A stretch of DNA of 64,000 bases, taken from Cymodocea nodosa. Taxonomy: Eukaryota; Streptophyta; Magnoliopsida; Alismatales; Cymodoceaceae. Under the pieces are notes generated by a model. The model saw only the letters and a list, made by a program, of their open reading frames with translations. It ran no database searches and was not told the origin of the DNA. The stretch covers positions 3,134,501 through 3,198,500 of the forward strand of contig CM072344.1 in the NCBI GenBank assembly GCA_036874045.1, written 5' to 3'. The translations under genes and the position numbers were made by a program. Positions 47,417-59,659 of the stretch are shown here, piece after piece. Within the stretch, counting starts at the first letter, position 1; each line of letters begins with the position of its first letter.

Positions 47417-50400
47417 ATGGTGTCCATTCCACCGGATGAGGAAAATGGTGGTAAGGGGAGCATGTGGGAATTGGATAAGAGGCTTGATCAGTCTATGGAT
47501 GAAGAGGCTGGAAAACTTAGGAACATGTACCGTGAAAAGGTAATCTCATTTTAGTTGTGAGTGCTCGATTTTGTTGGAACCTTTTCAAGATTTCCCTTTA
47601 CTATGGTTACTCTTTTCCTTCCATCCTTCTATTTATACATCGAATAGAAAATGTTCTACAAGGAATTATTCAATTTACACATTCAGCTCGACTACCCTTT
47701 GCTTGCCTTATCCCCCAGTTAGTGTTAGACTATTAGGTACTTAGATTATACTACTTGTCATCACAAGTTGTTTATTATCTTCCTACAGCAATAAAATTTT
47801 CAATCAAAAGCTGCAGTTACCATTGTTGCACACTGATTCTTAACTTCCCATGCAGAAATTCTCCATACTATTGCTGATCCGCCTTGCTTTCCAAAGTCTA
47901 GGGGTTGTCTTTGGAGATCTGGGTACTTCACCCTTGTATGTTTTTTACAACACATTTCCTAAGGGAGTAGATGATCCTGAGGATGTCATTGGAGCACTTT
48001 CTTTAATTATATACTCACTAACTCTTATCCCACTTATCAAATATGTTTTTGTGGTCCTGAGAGCAAATGACAATGGACAAGGTGAGTTTTGTCTACTATT
48101 CCTGATGAAATGAAATACCGTGCTCCAATCTACATATTTAATCTAATTTCACTTGAAATGTTAAAGCATGGCCATTTGAACACTTGCCACAAGTTATAAC
48201 TTATATCTCTTTTTCTTTAACTCTCCTGTTTTTGTACCTTCATTAGATTTTATCTTTACTGCTAAAATTCTATATAAAAGAGTTTTGTCCTGCTAGTGAG
48301 TAATTATGGATAATATTTTTGTAAGCCTACAAATTATGAAGACTATAAGATTTTTTCAGTTCAGGGATGAAGAGAAACAGGGGTATAATCAAATCCTTAT
48401 GAAAGTTGAAAAATACAAATAGTCAATGCAAAGTAGAAATTCACTGATTCTACAAAACCTTACAACAAATTTCTATATTTTTTACTAATTATTTCGGGGA
48501 AGTCTAACAATATTGGCTGAATAAGTGATTTATACAGAATGCAACAATTATATATTGTTCAAAACAGATGCCAAAACACATGTGTTCTAGATTCCTATAT
48601 ATTTCATTGGCCTGTCTCAAAATCATGGCTTTATTACTTTTTCAGGCTATACTTCTACCATGTGAAAATGCACTGTAAACATATACATATGACTAACAAA
48701 TCCTAAACCCTATCAACTCTTTTTTTAATTCACTGAGCATTACAATTAGCACCCTCCTTTTTGGCTGTGATATTCCATTTTGTCATTTGTTCCAAAAACT
48801 ATTTAAGAGGGTTTAAATTGTACAACAGGTGGAACATTTGCTTTATATTCTTTACTTTGTCGGCATGCTAAAATCAATATTATTCCAAACCAACATCGAA
48901 CAGATGAAGAGTTGACAACATACAGCCGACATACATACCATGAAAATTCACTTGCTGCAAAAACCAAGAGATGGTTGGAATCTCATCTATATAAAAAGAA
49001 CACAATTCTTGTTGTTGTCCTCATTGGAACATGTATGATGATAGGAGATGGGATTCTCACTCCAGCCATATCAGGTATCTCATCTATATTATAGTTACCC
49101 TTGTGTGCATGAAGCTATATGGTGATTTAGTGCTCTCAGTCTTAGTTGCATTTCATCATCTGTCTAAAGATATAAAATTTATAGTTGATTTGTCTAGTTG
49201 TTGTCCTACTTAACTGTTCATTTGCTTATTATATTTATCAGAAAAGATGGCAGTTTTATATGAAGGAATGCATTCCTTTTATCGGAATATACAACAATCA
49301 GCCTGTGCAATTCAATTCATGACTCAAGATGGGGTACCATTCGTGAAATGACACATCTAATTGCTTTTTTAATGTGTTCGGTGCCTTGGTTCGTCAAAAT
49401 CATCACCACATTGTCACTAAAGGTTGTCCCCATAAGCGGTCTTCACATAGTTGTTGTTCCTTCCACAATACATAATTATTCCTTTGCATTGCAAAACATG
49501 AACTTGGACACAGCACCACCAATTTTTCCTCCTGAGCATTTGCCCACGTTCTTCAAGGTCCTTTACTTGGATTTGTCTTTCTTGGCAGTTGTTACATTGG
49601 GGTTGTCAAATCTTTGACCATAAGTTAGAACATTCCTACTATTCTTTTCCATTTTATGTTGTAGATATTTTGTGACCACTTCCACTACCCCTTTTGATAT
49701 TAACAAGGTGTTACTTCAGTCTTGTCTGTGTCACATCATCTCCACTTCTTATGTCCTTGCCATTATCTTTGCATTGAATTTTCCTCCTATCATTGTTAAT
49801 AAGAAAATCATATATCCATCTTGGATCATTGGGTCTACCAATCCTGCCATCATCATCACTCCCACCATATTGGGATCCATTATGACAGTTTTGCATTTTT
49901 CCAAAAAATATTGGCATCAGCATAATTTTATTAAAAAGAGATAAGATATATACGACATAAGTTATAAATCTAAAAAAGATTATTAAAAGTTAAACAGTTA
50001 TCTTTAAAATTATGAAAACTAAACTAGTTTTAAAAAATTTAAATAAAATCGAAAAAAAAATAAAAAATTAGAAAAAGTTATATTTACAATTTTTGTCTCT
50101 TTTTATGCAATTCAAGTAAATTTGGCTATGATCTATTCTATTTGATTTAGTATTATTTGAAAATCTAAAAATTCAAAGGAAAAGGTAAAAAATTAGAAAA
50201 ACTTGTATTTATATTGTCTCTCTTTCTATAGATTAGAAATAAATTTGGGCAAGATCTATTCAATCTGATTCAGTAATCTTTGAGAACCTGAAAATTCAAA
50301 GAAAAATGGTAAAATATAAAAAAATTGTATGTACAATTTGTCTTTTTATATGCATTAAAAGTAAATTTGGGCAAGATTTATTCAATTTGGTTTAGTAACT

Positions 50401-53400
50401 TGAAAAAACTGAGAATTAAAAAATCAAATAAAACCTTGAAAATGGTAGATTGAAAAGAGGATAATCCACAGTGCTTGAATCTATCCTAGAGAAGCAAGAT
50501 TTAATGAACATGAGAGTAATAACTGCATTATATACTTTGGATCTCGAGTGATAGAGGAGATCTTGATCGTTCAAGTATTCAACTTTCCAAACCGGTGACA
50601 ACTGGATGTTGAGTCCTTTCTTTATGCTTCTTAGAGATTTTGAGCCCTTCAAACAGTAGATCAGAAAGTCAAGAGAGTTGGGAAGAATGGAAGAGGAAAT
50701 CTACAGTTCTGGCCACATGAAATGCATCTTAAACCAAAGTATGCTGTTTCAGCAGACATGCATTGTCCTGGTTCAAAAAAATCGATAATATGCATGTTGA
50801 ACCAGTCTTGATATGACATGAAATGTCTCATAATATGATGTGAAAATGATATACCTGTGGATAGCATTTTGAGATTTTGGATTTCTGATATGTGTAGGTG
50901 ATATTTTGTTGACATGTCAAAACATGATTCTTTGGTCTGAGAAATTTTTTATATAGTATAATAAATTTAGTGGTGAATGTGGATAGGGGAGAAAAATCTG
51001 CTAGTCACAAAATGAAAATAACATATATTTGTGCTTTTGCCTATTATACTTTCAGGACATGCCATTTTAGGTAAATTTTACAATAAGATTTTAGCTAAAG
51101 ATTTCATATTCAAGCTTTTAGATCTGAGAAGCAAATGTCATAAGAATGAAGGGGAAAGGGGATGGATACTGCACAAGGAATTCATCAACAATGTTTATCA
51201 TGATGTAAAGTGTTAAATGATCATGCTTATGCCTAGAGAACCTCTTTGGTGATATATCTTTCCTTCGTGGAGGAATTTAAATGATCCTAATCACCTTCTC
51301 TCAAATATGGTATTTAGGATTTAGTTAAGTTTTAGATAAAATATAAAATAAAATGAGCATCATGTGGCCACAGAGAATTACTTGTCATGGTAGGATGAAG
51401 CATTCAATATGGGCAAATGATCCTAATCCGGTAGAAAAAAGAAATGTGGAATAGTTTGAATAAGGGATTAAAGCAAATAACTCTACACATATCTGCAGTA
51501 ACTGAAGGCCTTTAACGGGAATAAATACATGTCTTTTAACAAAAAAAATTCACTCCCAACATATACATCAACTAACAAGGAGGAATTTTCATCCTCCATT
51601 TTTTTTGTTCTGAAAAGATTTCAATTGATGAAAATCAGATTGCCAAAGTAGACAATGTTTGTAGTTTTATTTGAGTTAAAATTTGCTAACTACAGACAAA
51701 TGGCCTCGTTTCAGTGATATTTGTTGGTTTAACTTCATTTTGACAAGAAGAAAAGTTTGAAAAGCTACTTATGATTATGTTACCAATTTAATGTTATTGA
51801 AAGTGAATTTCCTTGCTTACCGACTGCCTTCTGTGCTCAGCCTATTGTTAGTTGTCTCCTCGTTGAAACCTTTCCCACTTGGATCATTGTTTAAAGTGGG
51901 AGCTAAAGCCAGCCATTAGAAATGGCTCTCCAGTAATTGTAATTTTCAGGGTGCTTTTAAGCAGCAGGATGTGTGTTTTATAATTGTGACAGTTCTATCT
52001 GGTATCACCAACTTCATAAAATCGTATAATATAGATACGAAAATTTTTATATTCTGCTTCAAAAATCAATTTTCAAAAATTAACATATCTTCACAGAAAA
52101 TATTGGTTTTGACTGCATTTTCCTGATTTTTTTCCTTTAATTGTGCTACCTTTTTAGAATTTATTCTTCCTTGTGTTTTGGATCAAGGGACCAAATCCTT
52201 ATTAATTTTGAAGCTCCCCAGGAATCTGGATCTGCAAGACAATGACTTGATAACTATTATGCATCTGTCTTGTCCACCTTCTGTTTATCTTTATTTTTTC
52301 TCTCAGAATTTGAGGTTCTGGAAATATTCAGATCCCTTAGTCCCTTAAACATATTTCTTTTCCTAAAAGCTCTTATCAGATGATGTATAATCTTTTTTCC
52401 TCTCTATATGTCTTGTTCTACATATTCTTCATGAAAAAAACACTCAGGCATTGCCTTCTTTTGCAGTTCTTTCAGCAGCTGGTGGAATCAGGGTAGACCA
52501 TCCCAACCTTAGTGGTGGTAGTTACTCATTTCTTTACCTATTCATCTTAATTCGTTTCATACTATATTCACTTTTTCAGTGATATAGAATTAGGTCCCTG
52601 TTACATAGAACATTCCTAAGTTTTTCTAGAATAAAAATAGGCTAAGTTCCTTTCCTAAAAGGAGATTGCTTTTTTGCTTAGACAAGAATGATAAGAATTG
52701 CATAGTCAAACTCTCAAGCAGTCTTTCCCATTAGTTCATATAGTTGATTTTCTTCATCAATAAAAATATGAAATGCTATCGCATTATTCAAGTTTTCGTC
52801 TTCATCATAAGGTTGACTAATCGTTAAAATTTTCCTTTGAAAAGCCTTTTTCGATAAAAATCATGTAAATCACACATAACATGCTAGTTTTATTGTTAAA
52901 TATAATTCTATCAGACTCGTCTTAATTTCATCTCTTTATTTCACAGATATAGTTGTTGTCATTGCTGTGGTCATATTGGTTACTTTATTTAGTATGCAGC
53001 ACTATGGTACAGACAAAGTTGGATGGCTTTTTGCGCCTATTGTTTTTGTTTGGTTCATCTTAATTGGAGCAATTGGGGCAGTGAATATATGGAAATATGA
53101 TAGCACAGTTTTGAGGGCATTCTCTCCAATTTATATTGTCCGATATTTGAGACGAGGAAGGGATAAGTGGACCTCTCTTGGAGGAATTATGCTTAGTATA
53201 ACAGGTTGATTTTCTGAATCGCTATGCACTGTGTCAGTTTCTCTGGCTTTTATAGTCATTGTTATCATGTAAATGAAATGTATTAAACTTTCTGGTCTCT
53301 TATACAGGAACTGAAACATTATTTGCTGATTTATCTCATTTTCCTGTTTTGGCTATACAGGTAGGAAAAGTAAATGTGCTATCATTTGAGATGTCTGTGT

Positions 53401-56400
53401 GATAATTCTGTTTTATACTTGTCAAATTGTATGTTCTTATGCAGATAGCGTTCACTATGATTGTGTTCCCTTGCCTACTTTTGGCATACACAGGACAAGC
53501 AGCATACATTATGAAGAATAGGGAGCATGTGGTTTACTCTTTTTATCGGTCTATTCCAGGTTTCTTTCTACAAAGTTTTTGTTTCATGACTCCAACTTCT
53601 TACTGGCTAACACACTTCCATTATAGATCAAATTTACTGGCCAATGTTTGTGATCGCAACTTTAGCAGCAGTTATTGCCAGTCAAGCTATCATATCTGCT
53701 ACATATTCAATAATCAAGCAGGCACATGCACTTGGTTGCTTTCCAAGGGTCAAGGTTGTTCACACATCTCAGAAGTACCTTGGTCAGATCTACATACCAG
53801 ATATCAATTGGATTCTTATGATTCTTTGCATTGCTGTTACAGCTGGCTTCAGAAATCAGAATCAGATTGGAAACGCTTATGGTGAGTCCATATTCCTGAA
53901 ATCATATGTTCTATATATTTGATGAGCATTATTCTGATTTTGAAATGATACATTATTATTGACAACACTTGTCATAATTCTACTATATAAGATCAGCTAT
54001 ATAAATTCTTTTCTTCCATGTATATTCTATCAGTGATCAAATTTTTGGCTAAATTACGTAAATTAAATTTTTTTTTCACAATTTCTGACCAAAAAGTTTT
54101 AGTTTCTTTATTCATTGTAGTTTCTTCTACACTAATTAATTCTCCTATCTTAATTGATACATCATCTGACTTTTTAAGGATATGATTAAATAACCCAAGC
54201 TAATTCTCTCGTATCTTCATTTAGCGCAACTCCTATTTTATTCTTAATGAATTTCTTTTTTAACTTATCTCTTATAATATCATTGTTTATCATCTATATA
54301 AACATTCATATCTGTTTAACACAAATTTTTTGCATATGTTCATGTTTTATCGTTAGTATTCTAAATCATAAAGTATAGATAAGTAAATAGAGTTTTATAA
54401 AATTTTTCTTTTAATTTTAAGGATATCTTCCTATCACATAATATGCCAAAAGCATTTCTCTATTTCATCCACCCTACTTTAATTTTATGAATAACATCTA
54501 TAATTTTTTCATTGTTACTTATTATAGATTCTAAATATTTAAAAATCTTACTTTTATGAATCTCACGACCATTTAGTTGTGTACTTTTATCATTATTCTT
54601 ATTTTTATTGAACTTACACTTCATATATTCAAATTTGACCTACTTAATCTAAATCATTTGAACTCTTAAGATTGCTTCCTAAATTTAATTCCTATCTTAG
54701 TTTTGTCAACTACAACTATGTCATCAACAAATATCATGTACTAAGGTATTTCCTTTTGAATTTCATTAATTATTTCATCCATAACTAAGATTAGCAAGTA
54801 TGGACTGAGAAAAGACTAGTGGTCTAAACCTTATATCTATTAGAAATTTTTTAGTTTTTCCCCTTATAATTTTAACATTCGTAAATATTCTTTTATACAT
54901 GTCCTTTATGATATGAATATATTCTTTATGCATTCAATGAACGTTATCCTTTGCCTAGTTCGAAAGAAGGTTTCAGTTTAGATGTTGGCGTTGTTAAATT
55001 GTTTCCCATGTTGCTTTTTATCATAAACACCCAGTGTGATCGGCGCTTGATCGCTGCGGTAATATCACCGAATTTATTGAACTGTTTACTCTTGATTTTC
55101 AAAATAAAAAACTGATCAGTTTTTTTGTTTGAGGAAAGAAAAATCTAGATTTACCATGCTCGCAAAAATCCATAGACAGTCATTCTTATGGTTATCAGAA
55201 GAAGTGGGCAATCATATGCCTATTTTTACCATTTTCTGCTCTTATAGATCAAGTTGTGGCTTTTAGCATCATGTTGCAAAAACACATATTCATTTGGGAG
55301 AATTGTCATGATCATGGTGATCATTTGGAATAACAACATTTCATGGCTTTCTTGTGTTTGTAGTTCCTTCTAACTTGCACTTACGAATTGTGGCTGTCAG
55401 TCAATATCCTGCTGAAGTTTTCCGATCATGAATCTTTTTTTCTTAACCAATGTCCTTCTTGGTCGTATCAGGAACTGCTGTAGTTATTGTGATGCTGGTT
55501 ACGACATGTCTAATGCTTCTCATCATGTTGTTGGTTTGGCGCAGCCACTGGGTACTGGTGGCCATTTTCACAGGGCTCTCCCTTGTAGTAGAGCTCACGT
55601 ACCTTTCAGCTGTACTGTTTAAGATAGACCAAGGTGGTTGGGTACCACTTGTGGTGGCCGCGGTGTTTCTCATCGTCATGTATGTTTGGCACTATGGAAC
55701 CCTGAAGCGCTACGAGTTCCAGATGCACGGCAAGGTCTCCATGGCATGGATTTTGGGCCTTGGTCCCAGCTTGGGTTTGGTTCGGGTACCTGGAATAGGC
55801 TTTGTATATACTGAACTGGCAAGCGGCGTTCCTCACATATTCTCGCACTTGATAACCAATCTTCCCGCCATCCATTCCGTCGTGGTCTTCGTCTGTGTAA
55901 AGTACTTACCGGTATACACCGTTCCCCAGGACGAGCGCTTCCTTGTGAAAAGAATTGGTCCCAAGAGTTTCCACATGTTTCGTTGCATCGCGAGATATGG
56001 ATACAAGGATCTCCACAAGAAGGATGATGACTTTGAGAAGATGCTTTACGACAGTCTCACTGTTTTCATTCAGCTGGAGTCAATGATGGAAGGGTGCTCA
56101 GATTCGGAGGAGTACAATCTCAGCGAGCGACAAACAGCGAGTTCTGTCAACCTTCCCACCAGCAGCAGAAGAAACACAGGGACGTCCAATCCCAACATCT
56201 CATGCTCTTCCTCGTCCGATTCGATCGTCCCTGTGCAATCCCCACAACCAGCCACTTTGAATTCGTTGGGCCAATCCAACCAGACCGCGGGAGACGAGTT
56301 GGAATTCTTGAGCAGGTGCCGAGACGCAGGGGTGGTGCACATTCTAGGGAATACGGTGATTAGAGCCAGGAGAGATTCTGGGTATGTTAAGAAGATAGCG

Positions 56401-56508
56401 GTGGATTACGTATATGCTTTCCTTAGGAGGATTTGCAGGGAGAACAGTGTAATCTTCAATGTCCCCCATGAGAGCTTGTTGAATGTTGGACAGATATTTT
56501 ATGTATAG
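47417..56508 (+). CDS. HAK: KUP/HAK/KT-family potassium transporter
   Basis: Potassium/proton cotransporter of plasma or vacuolar membrane. Nine coding exons with GT-AG introns in matching phase: 47417-47539, 47856-48081, 48829-49074, 52467-52517, 52947-53204, 53308-53360, 53445-53559, 53627-53881, 55472-56508. They give about 787 residues, the usual family length. The start [12 protein letters not shown] is chosen because the in-frame upstream ATG at 47288 lies in the inferred 5' intron. Motifs: [15 protein letters not shown] near the first helix, [43 protein letters not shown], then about 12 hydrophobic helices in all and a long cytosolic tail ending [13 protein letters not shown]. The tail resembles cluster II (KUP3/KUP4, OsHAK7/10). 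The exon 4 donor could be 3 bases earlier. Intron 3 (3.4 kb) and intron 8 (1.6 kb) are enlarged by mobile-element debris. No break is seen, so the gene looks functional. Confidence 0.93.
49330..49925 (-). pseudogene. BED-finger transposase (hAT/DUF659-like) remnant in intron 3
   Basis: Minus-strand reading at about 49711-49923 gives [20 protein letters not shown], then GK and [10 protein letters not shown], resembling the N-terminal BED finger DP.W.Y..LI...RKIQCKYCGK..SGG.TRLK of plant hAT transposases with DUF659. One of the finger cysteines is lost. The rest (49330-49700) cannot be aligned by eye. A plain DNA-transposon fragment with no visible termini. Confidence 0.45.
50061..50420. repeat. 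Minisatellite, three units of about 124 bp, in intron 3
   Basis: Units begin near 50061, 50186 and 50310, each with TAAAAAATTAGAAAAA, then TTTGTCTCTTTTTAT, then AAATTTGGGCAAGATCTATT. They are imperfect (roughly 80% alike). They directly follow the BED-finger remnant. Confidence 0.7.
50421..52460. other. Rest of intron 3, nothing recognised
   Basis: AT-rich intron sequence with no domain, repeat array or RNA gene that I can support. Confidence 0.4.
54040..54965 (-). mobile_element. LINE (RTE-like) reverse transcriptase fragment in intron 8
   Basis: The minus strand reads [20 protein letters not shown], then [12 protein letters not shown]-like and [17 protein letters not shown], the RT block that includes the catalytic F-V-D-D. 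The same family as the LINE at 59660-61610, which carries DIIKDMYNKTITSIKIIRGK. The fragment covers the RT portion around and after the catalytic site. It has numerous stops and shifts. It is antisense to the host gene and removed with the intron. Confidence 0.7.
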
Positions 56509-56534
56509 ATGGTTCATTTGTTCTTTGATTCATA

Positions 56535-56540
56535 AATAAA
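56535..56540 (+). terminator. Polyadenylation signal of the transporter gene
   Basis: AATAAA, 27 bases after the stop codon. Plant signals are loose, so other sites may be used. Confidence 0.5.
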
Positions 56541-56850
56541 GGTAGGTGGCCTATGGGCTTTGATTTCTGATTTTTCACTTGTTAACATCTAGTCATTTAT
56601 GTTTAATGAGGCAAAATTATTAATCTGATTCTTCAGATTTTTGCGTCCTGAATCACTTCATGTGACCTTTTTCTTCGCAAACGGGTGAATTCCACCGCCA
56701 AACTACAAAAGAAGTCGGTGCTGCAACTATACCGGATACAATAATAACATTATTACATCAGCATTCGGTACATTGTTAAGTAACACACACACAAAGCCCA
56801 AGCGAAGCTCCACCGGTCAAAAACTTGCTTAAGCCCGACGGCAGCCACCG

Positions 56851-57648
56851 TTAGTCGTCCATCTGCTGTTGCTCAGGTGGCTGTGGGTGATGAGCCACCT
56901 GCATTTGGGGCGGCCACGGCATGTATGAGGATGCCATGACGTGTGGTGGCGGTGGTTGAGCATAGATTGCGGCCGCCGCAGCATTTTGATCTACTACGGG
57001 CTTACCCATCGTCATTCCAGATGCCGGTACCTGAGTGTAATAATAGTACGGGATTGTCTCTGTTGCCGTAGCACCACCAACGGCCGGCAAAGCAGAAGCT
57101 CTTGGTATGCCGAGTCCCTCCTCTTTCAACTCATCCCTGGGAACAATGTCTACAAGGAAATCGAATATGTCAGTTCTTGTGATGGCAGCCGCAATATCAT
57201 TCTTCTGAAGTGTTCTTCTCTTGTTTTCCTCCGTGTTCATCCACGACCTCAACGTCAGCTCCAATATGAACATTTCGCATGCCTTCGCAAACACAACCGG
57301 TGCCTCAGCCGAAATCATGCGGACATCTTCATCGGCCTTCATTATTTTCTTTATACGAGCAAGGGGGAGGCTGTGATTCTTGAAGTCCGTCGTCTGCTCA
57401 ACCTCTAATATCTGGTTAGACCAGAAGGCCTGTAGTTGCTGCCGCTGCTGTTGCTGGAGCTGGTGAACTTGTTGATACGCAAACTGATTTGACTGATGTG
57501 CAGGTGGTGAAACAGCTCCGACAACTGAAGGAGAACCACTTGCTACCACCGTTGTAGTCTGATCATATGTTGGAGCCGCATAAGCTATTCGAGCAGCATC
57601 GGTTAAAGCTGCGTCCAATGATTGAGATTGTGTGGCAGGATGATCCAT
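56851..57648 (-). CDS. NF-YC: NF-YC transcription factor subunit (HAP5/CBF-C)
   Basis: Nuclear histone-fold protein that pairs with NF-YB and recruits NF-YA to bind CCAAT boxes, or CO-like partners in flowering control. 265 residues in one uninterrupted coding exon, start [12 protein letters not shown] at 57648. Residues about 60-90 are Gln-rich ([15 protein letters not shown]). The conserved core follows: [60 protein letters not shown] and [12 protein letters not shown], with all expected residues. The C-terminus is Pro/Gln/Ala-rich. An in-frame ATG 37 codons upstream is rejected as a start because a good acceptor, TTTCAG, lies at 57669-57674 and points to a 5' UTR intron, common in plant NF-YC genes. 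Tail-to-tail with the transporter gene, 342 bp between stops. It looks intact. Confidence 0.93.
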   Translation of the reverse strand: MDHPATQSQSLDAALTDAARIAYAAPTYDQTTTVVASGSPSVVGAVSPPAHQSNQFAYQQVHQLQQQQRQQLQAFWSNQILEVEQTTDFKNHSLPLARIKKIMKADEDVRMISAEAPVVFAKACEMFILELTLRSWMNTEENKRRTLQKNDIAAAITRTDIFDFLVDIVPRDELKEEGLGIPRASALPAVGGATATETIPYYYYTQVPASGMTMGKPVVDQNAAAAAIYAQPPPPHVMASSYMPWPPQMQVAHHPQPPEQQQMDD

Positions 57649-57668
57649 GCTCGTGCGGGCTGCTGTGC

Positions 57669-59655
57669 CTGAAACTTGTACTTCAACTATAACGTTTCTA
57701 CGGTAAAAGGCAAACCATATCAGCAACAAAAAATGTGTAGTTACTTTGTTCAAAGCCAAGATTTGCCTAAAGTGCCAAACATCAAGAGCTTAATGGTATG
57801 CACCAATTATTGTACTATGTTCTATAACCTCTATTAACTACTGTAAGAAAACCAAATGAATGCCTATTCTAGGTGATGAATCCACGTCAATCATATCATC
57901 TGGAGTACAGCACCAACCAACCACAAACTTGACATCCATTTCTGCTCCCCTGAATCAAGTGGCATCTTACTCCATTTGCACCAACTTCCTACAGATTTCC
58001 CCAGCACAACACCACATCCATGGACCCAAAAACCACTTTCAATGTGGCAAGAAAATTCAAGATGTTTTTAGTTATCAGCAATATTCTTGAAACGGTGCTT
58101 ACACCATCATACACAATCGTTTCTAACCAACAAAGAGTCCTTGGTAATCTGCGTAGAACAATCCCACAACTTACAATCATTTTTATCTTCCATTTTACAC
58201 TTGTCTTTGTTGATTTAATTAGGAAAATTTACGATCATTTTTATTTCATGTTTTACACTTTTGGCTAGTATTAGATGGGAATTATGGTAGAAATGGATAT
58301 TGAAGATGTCAATATCACTTGCTGATCATTAGACTATTGCTAGACTTTACTTCTGAAAATAGGGTGCCTACGGTACCCCTTATAAAATCTTGACCAACAA
58401 TTCAAAAACATGAATGGCAGGATTTGAAACAAGCCTTGCAATCACAAAATCATAGTTAACACTTTGTGAGATAAGACATGTGTATCATAGAATTTTCCTT
58501 AAAATAACCCAATAAATAAGACCCTCGCCCTCGGCCTAAACTTCCACTCCATGTCAAGCACGGGACTGCAAGGCATACCAAAAGGGTAGTTTATATAGCA
58601 TGAAGATACGAATATCATATCAAACTTCTCAAAGTCTTGTGTCAATTTTTTTTGGAAGTGGAGACAAAAAAACACAACATGTTAAATTGTTAATAGAGCA
58701 AAAATAGTAGCAAATCAATGTAAGCTACTATAACCAACAAAGCCAACAATGATTTTAACGTTTTACAAGGGTTACCAACTTGACATTTATTTACAAAAGG
58801 GTTGTCAAACCAAGTATCCTTGTGTTATTTGTTTCAGTGGAAGTCCTTCAACTACTGTGTTCTGATTTTCCAGGTATTCCTTTTTTCTCACTTGAGTAAC
58901 TTTCAAATTTTAAGAGATCTAATCCAGTCCAGGCTAAATGATACCAAGGGTGACAAGCATGAAGTGCAGTAATAAGGAAAATAACTTACAAGGTATTTTC
59001 GTATCAGTCTTGTATACTTAAAACAAATGAAACGATGTATTCTTCGTGAGTCCCCTTGCCTCTATCTGCTTGACTACTTTACTGCTTCCATGAATCCACC
59101 ATCCAATATTGGAGAAATATAATGATGATGTTGATGATGATATTCATAAACCCAGCACATAAATATCCATATACCTAGTAACAATTATTGGAGAAAGATG
59201 AAGATAATGATGATGATAAGGACAAAATTACATAAATTTCGTATGTAAATCATGAATTATGAAAGAAAACATCCAACAAATTATCTCATGTATAAATTTT
59301 CAATTATGAACCCTACCTATGGAGTTTAATCACTTCATAGTCAATCTCAAATCCAAATAAAGGAGAAGAATTAGCGTTAAATAGACAACCAATTGTAAAA
59401 ACATGTCAGCTCCTCATAAACATGAATCCTAAAGATAATCCATTGGAGTGTAACCCTCTTAATAATGCTTATGTTAGACCTTAGGTGCAATGAAAAGAAA
59501 ACAAAAGGAAAGCATTGTACACCCTAGGTGTAACGTTCTTAAGCAAAGAGCTTTGCATTAGTGTCTAGATGTAGATGAAAACAAACAAGGATTTTCACAT
59601 CTTAATAGATGGATGTAGATAAAAAAGTTAGTTCAAAACACCAAAATTAAATTAA
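57669..59655 (-). other. Probable 5' UTR intron of NF-YC, first part
   Basis: Starts (minus strand) at the TTTCAG acceptor before the NF-YC leader. It has low-complexity GATGATGATG runs (59120-59220) and otherwise nothing I can assign. The intron would extend to a donor near 62755 if the exon proposed there is correct. Confidence 0.4.
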
Positions 59656-59659
59656 CCAC

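Noticed and set aside
53131-53319. Antisense open frames across transporter and NF-YC exons
   Set aside because: They mirror real exons and show no independent protein features.
57649-57759. 37-residue N-terminal extension of NF-YC
   Set aside because: It crosses a strong TTTCAG acceptor and is hydrophobic, unlike any NF-YC N-terminus.
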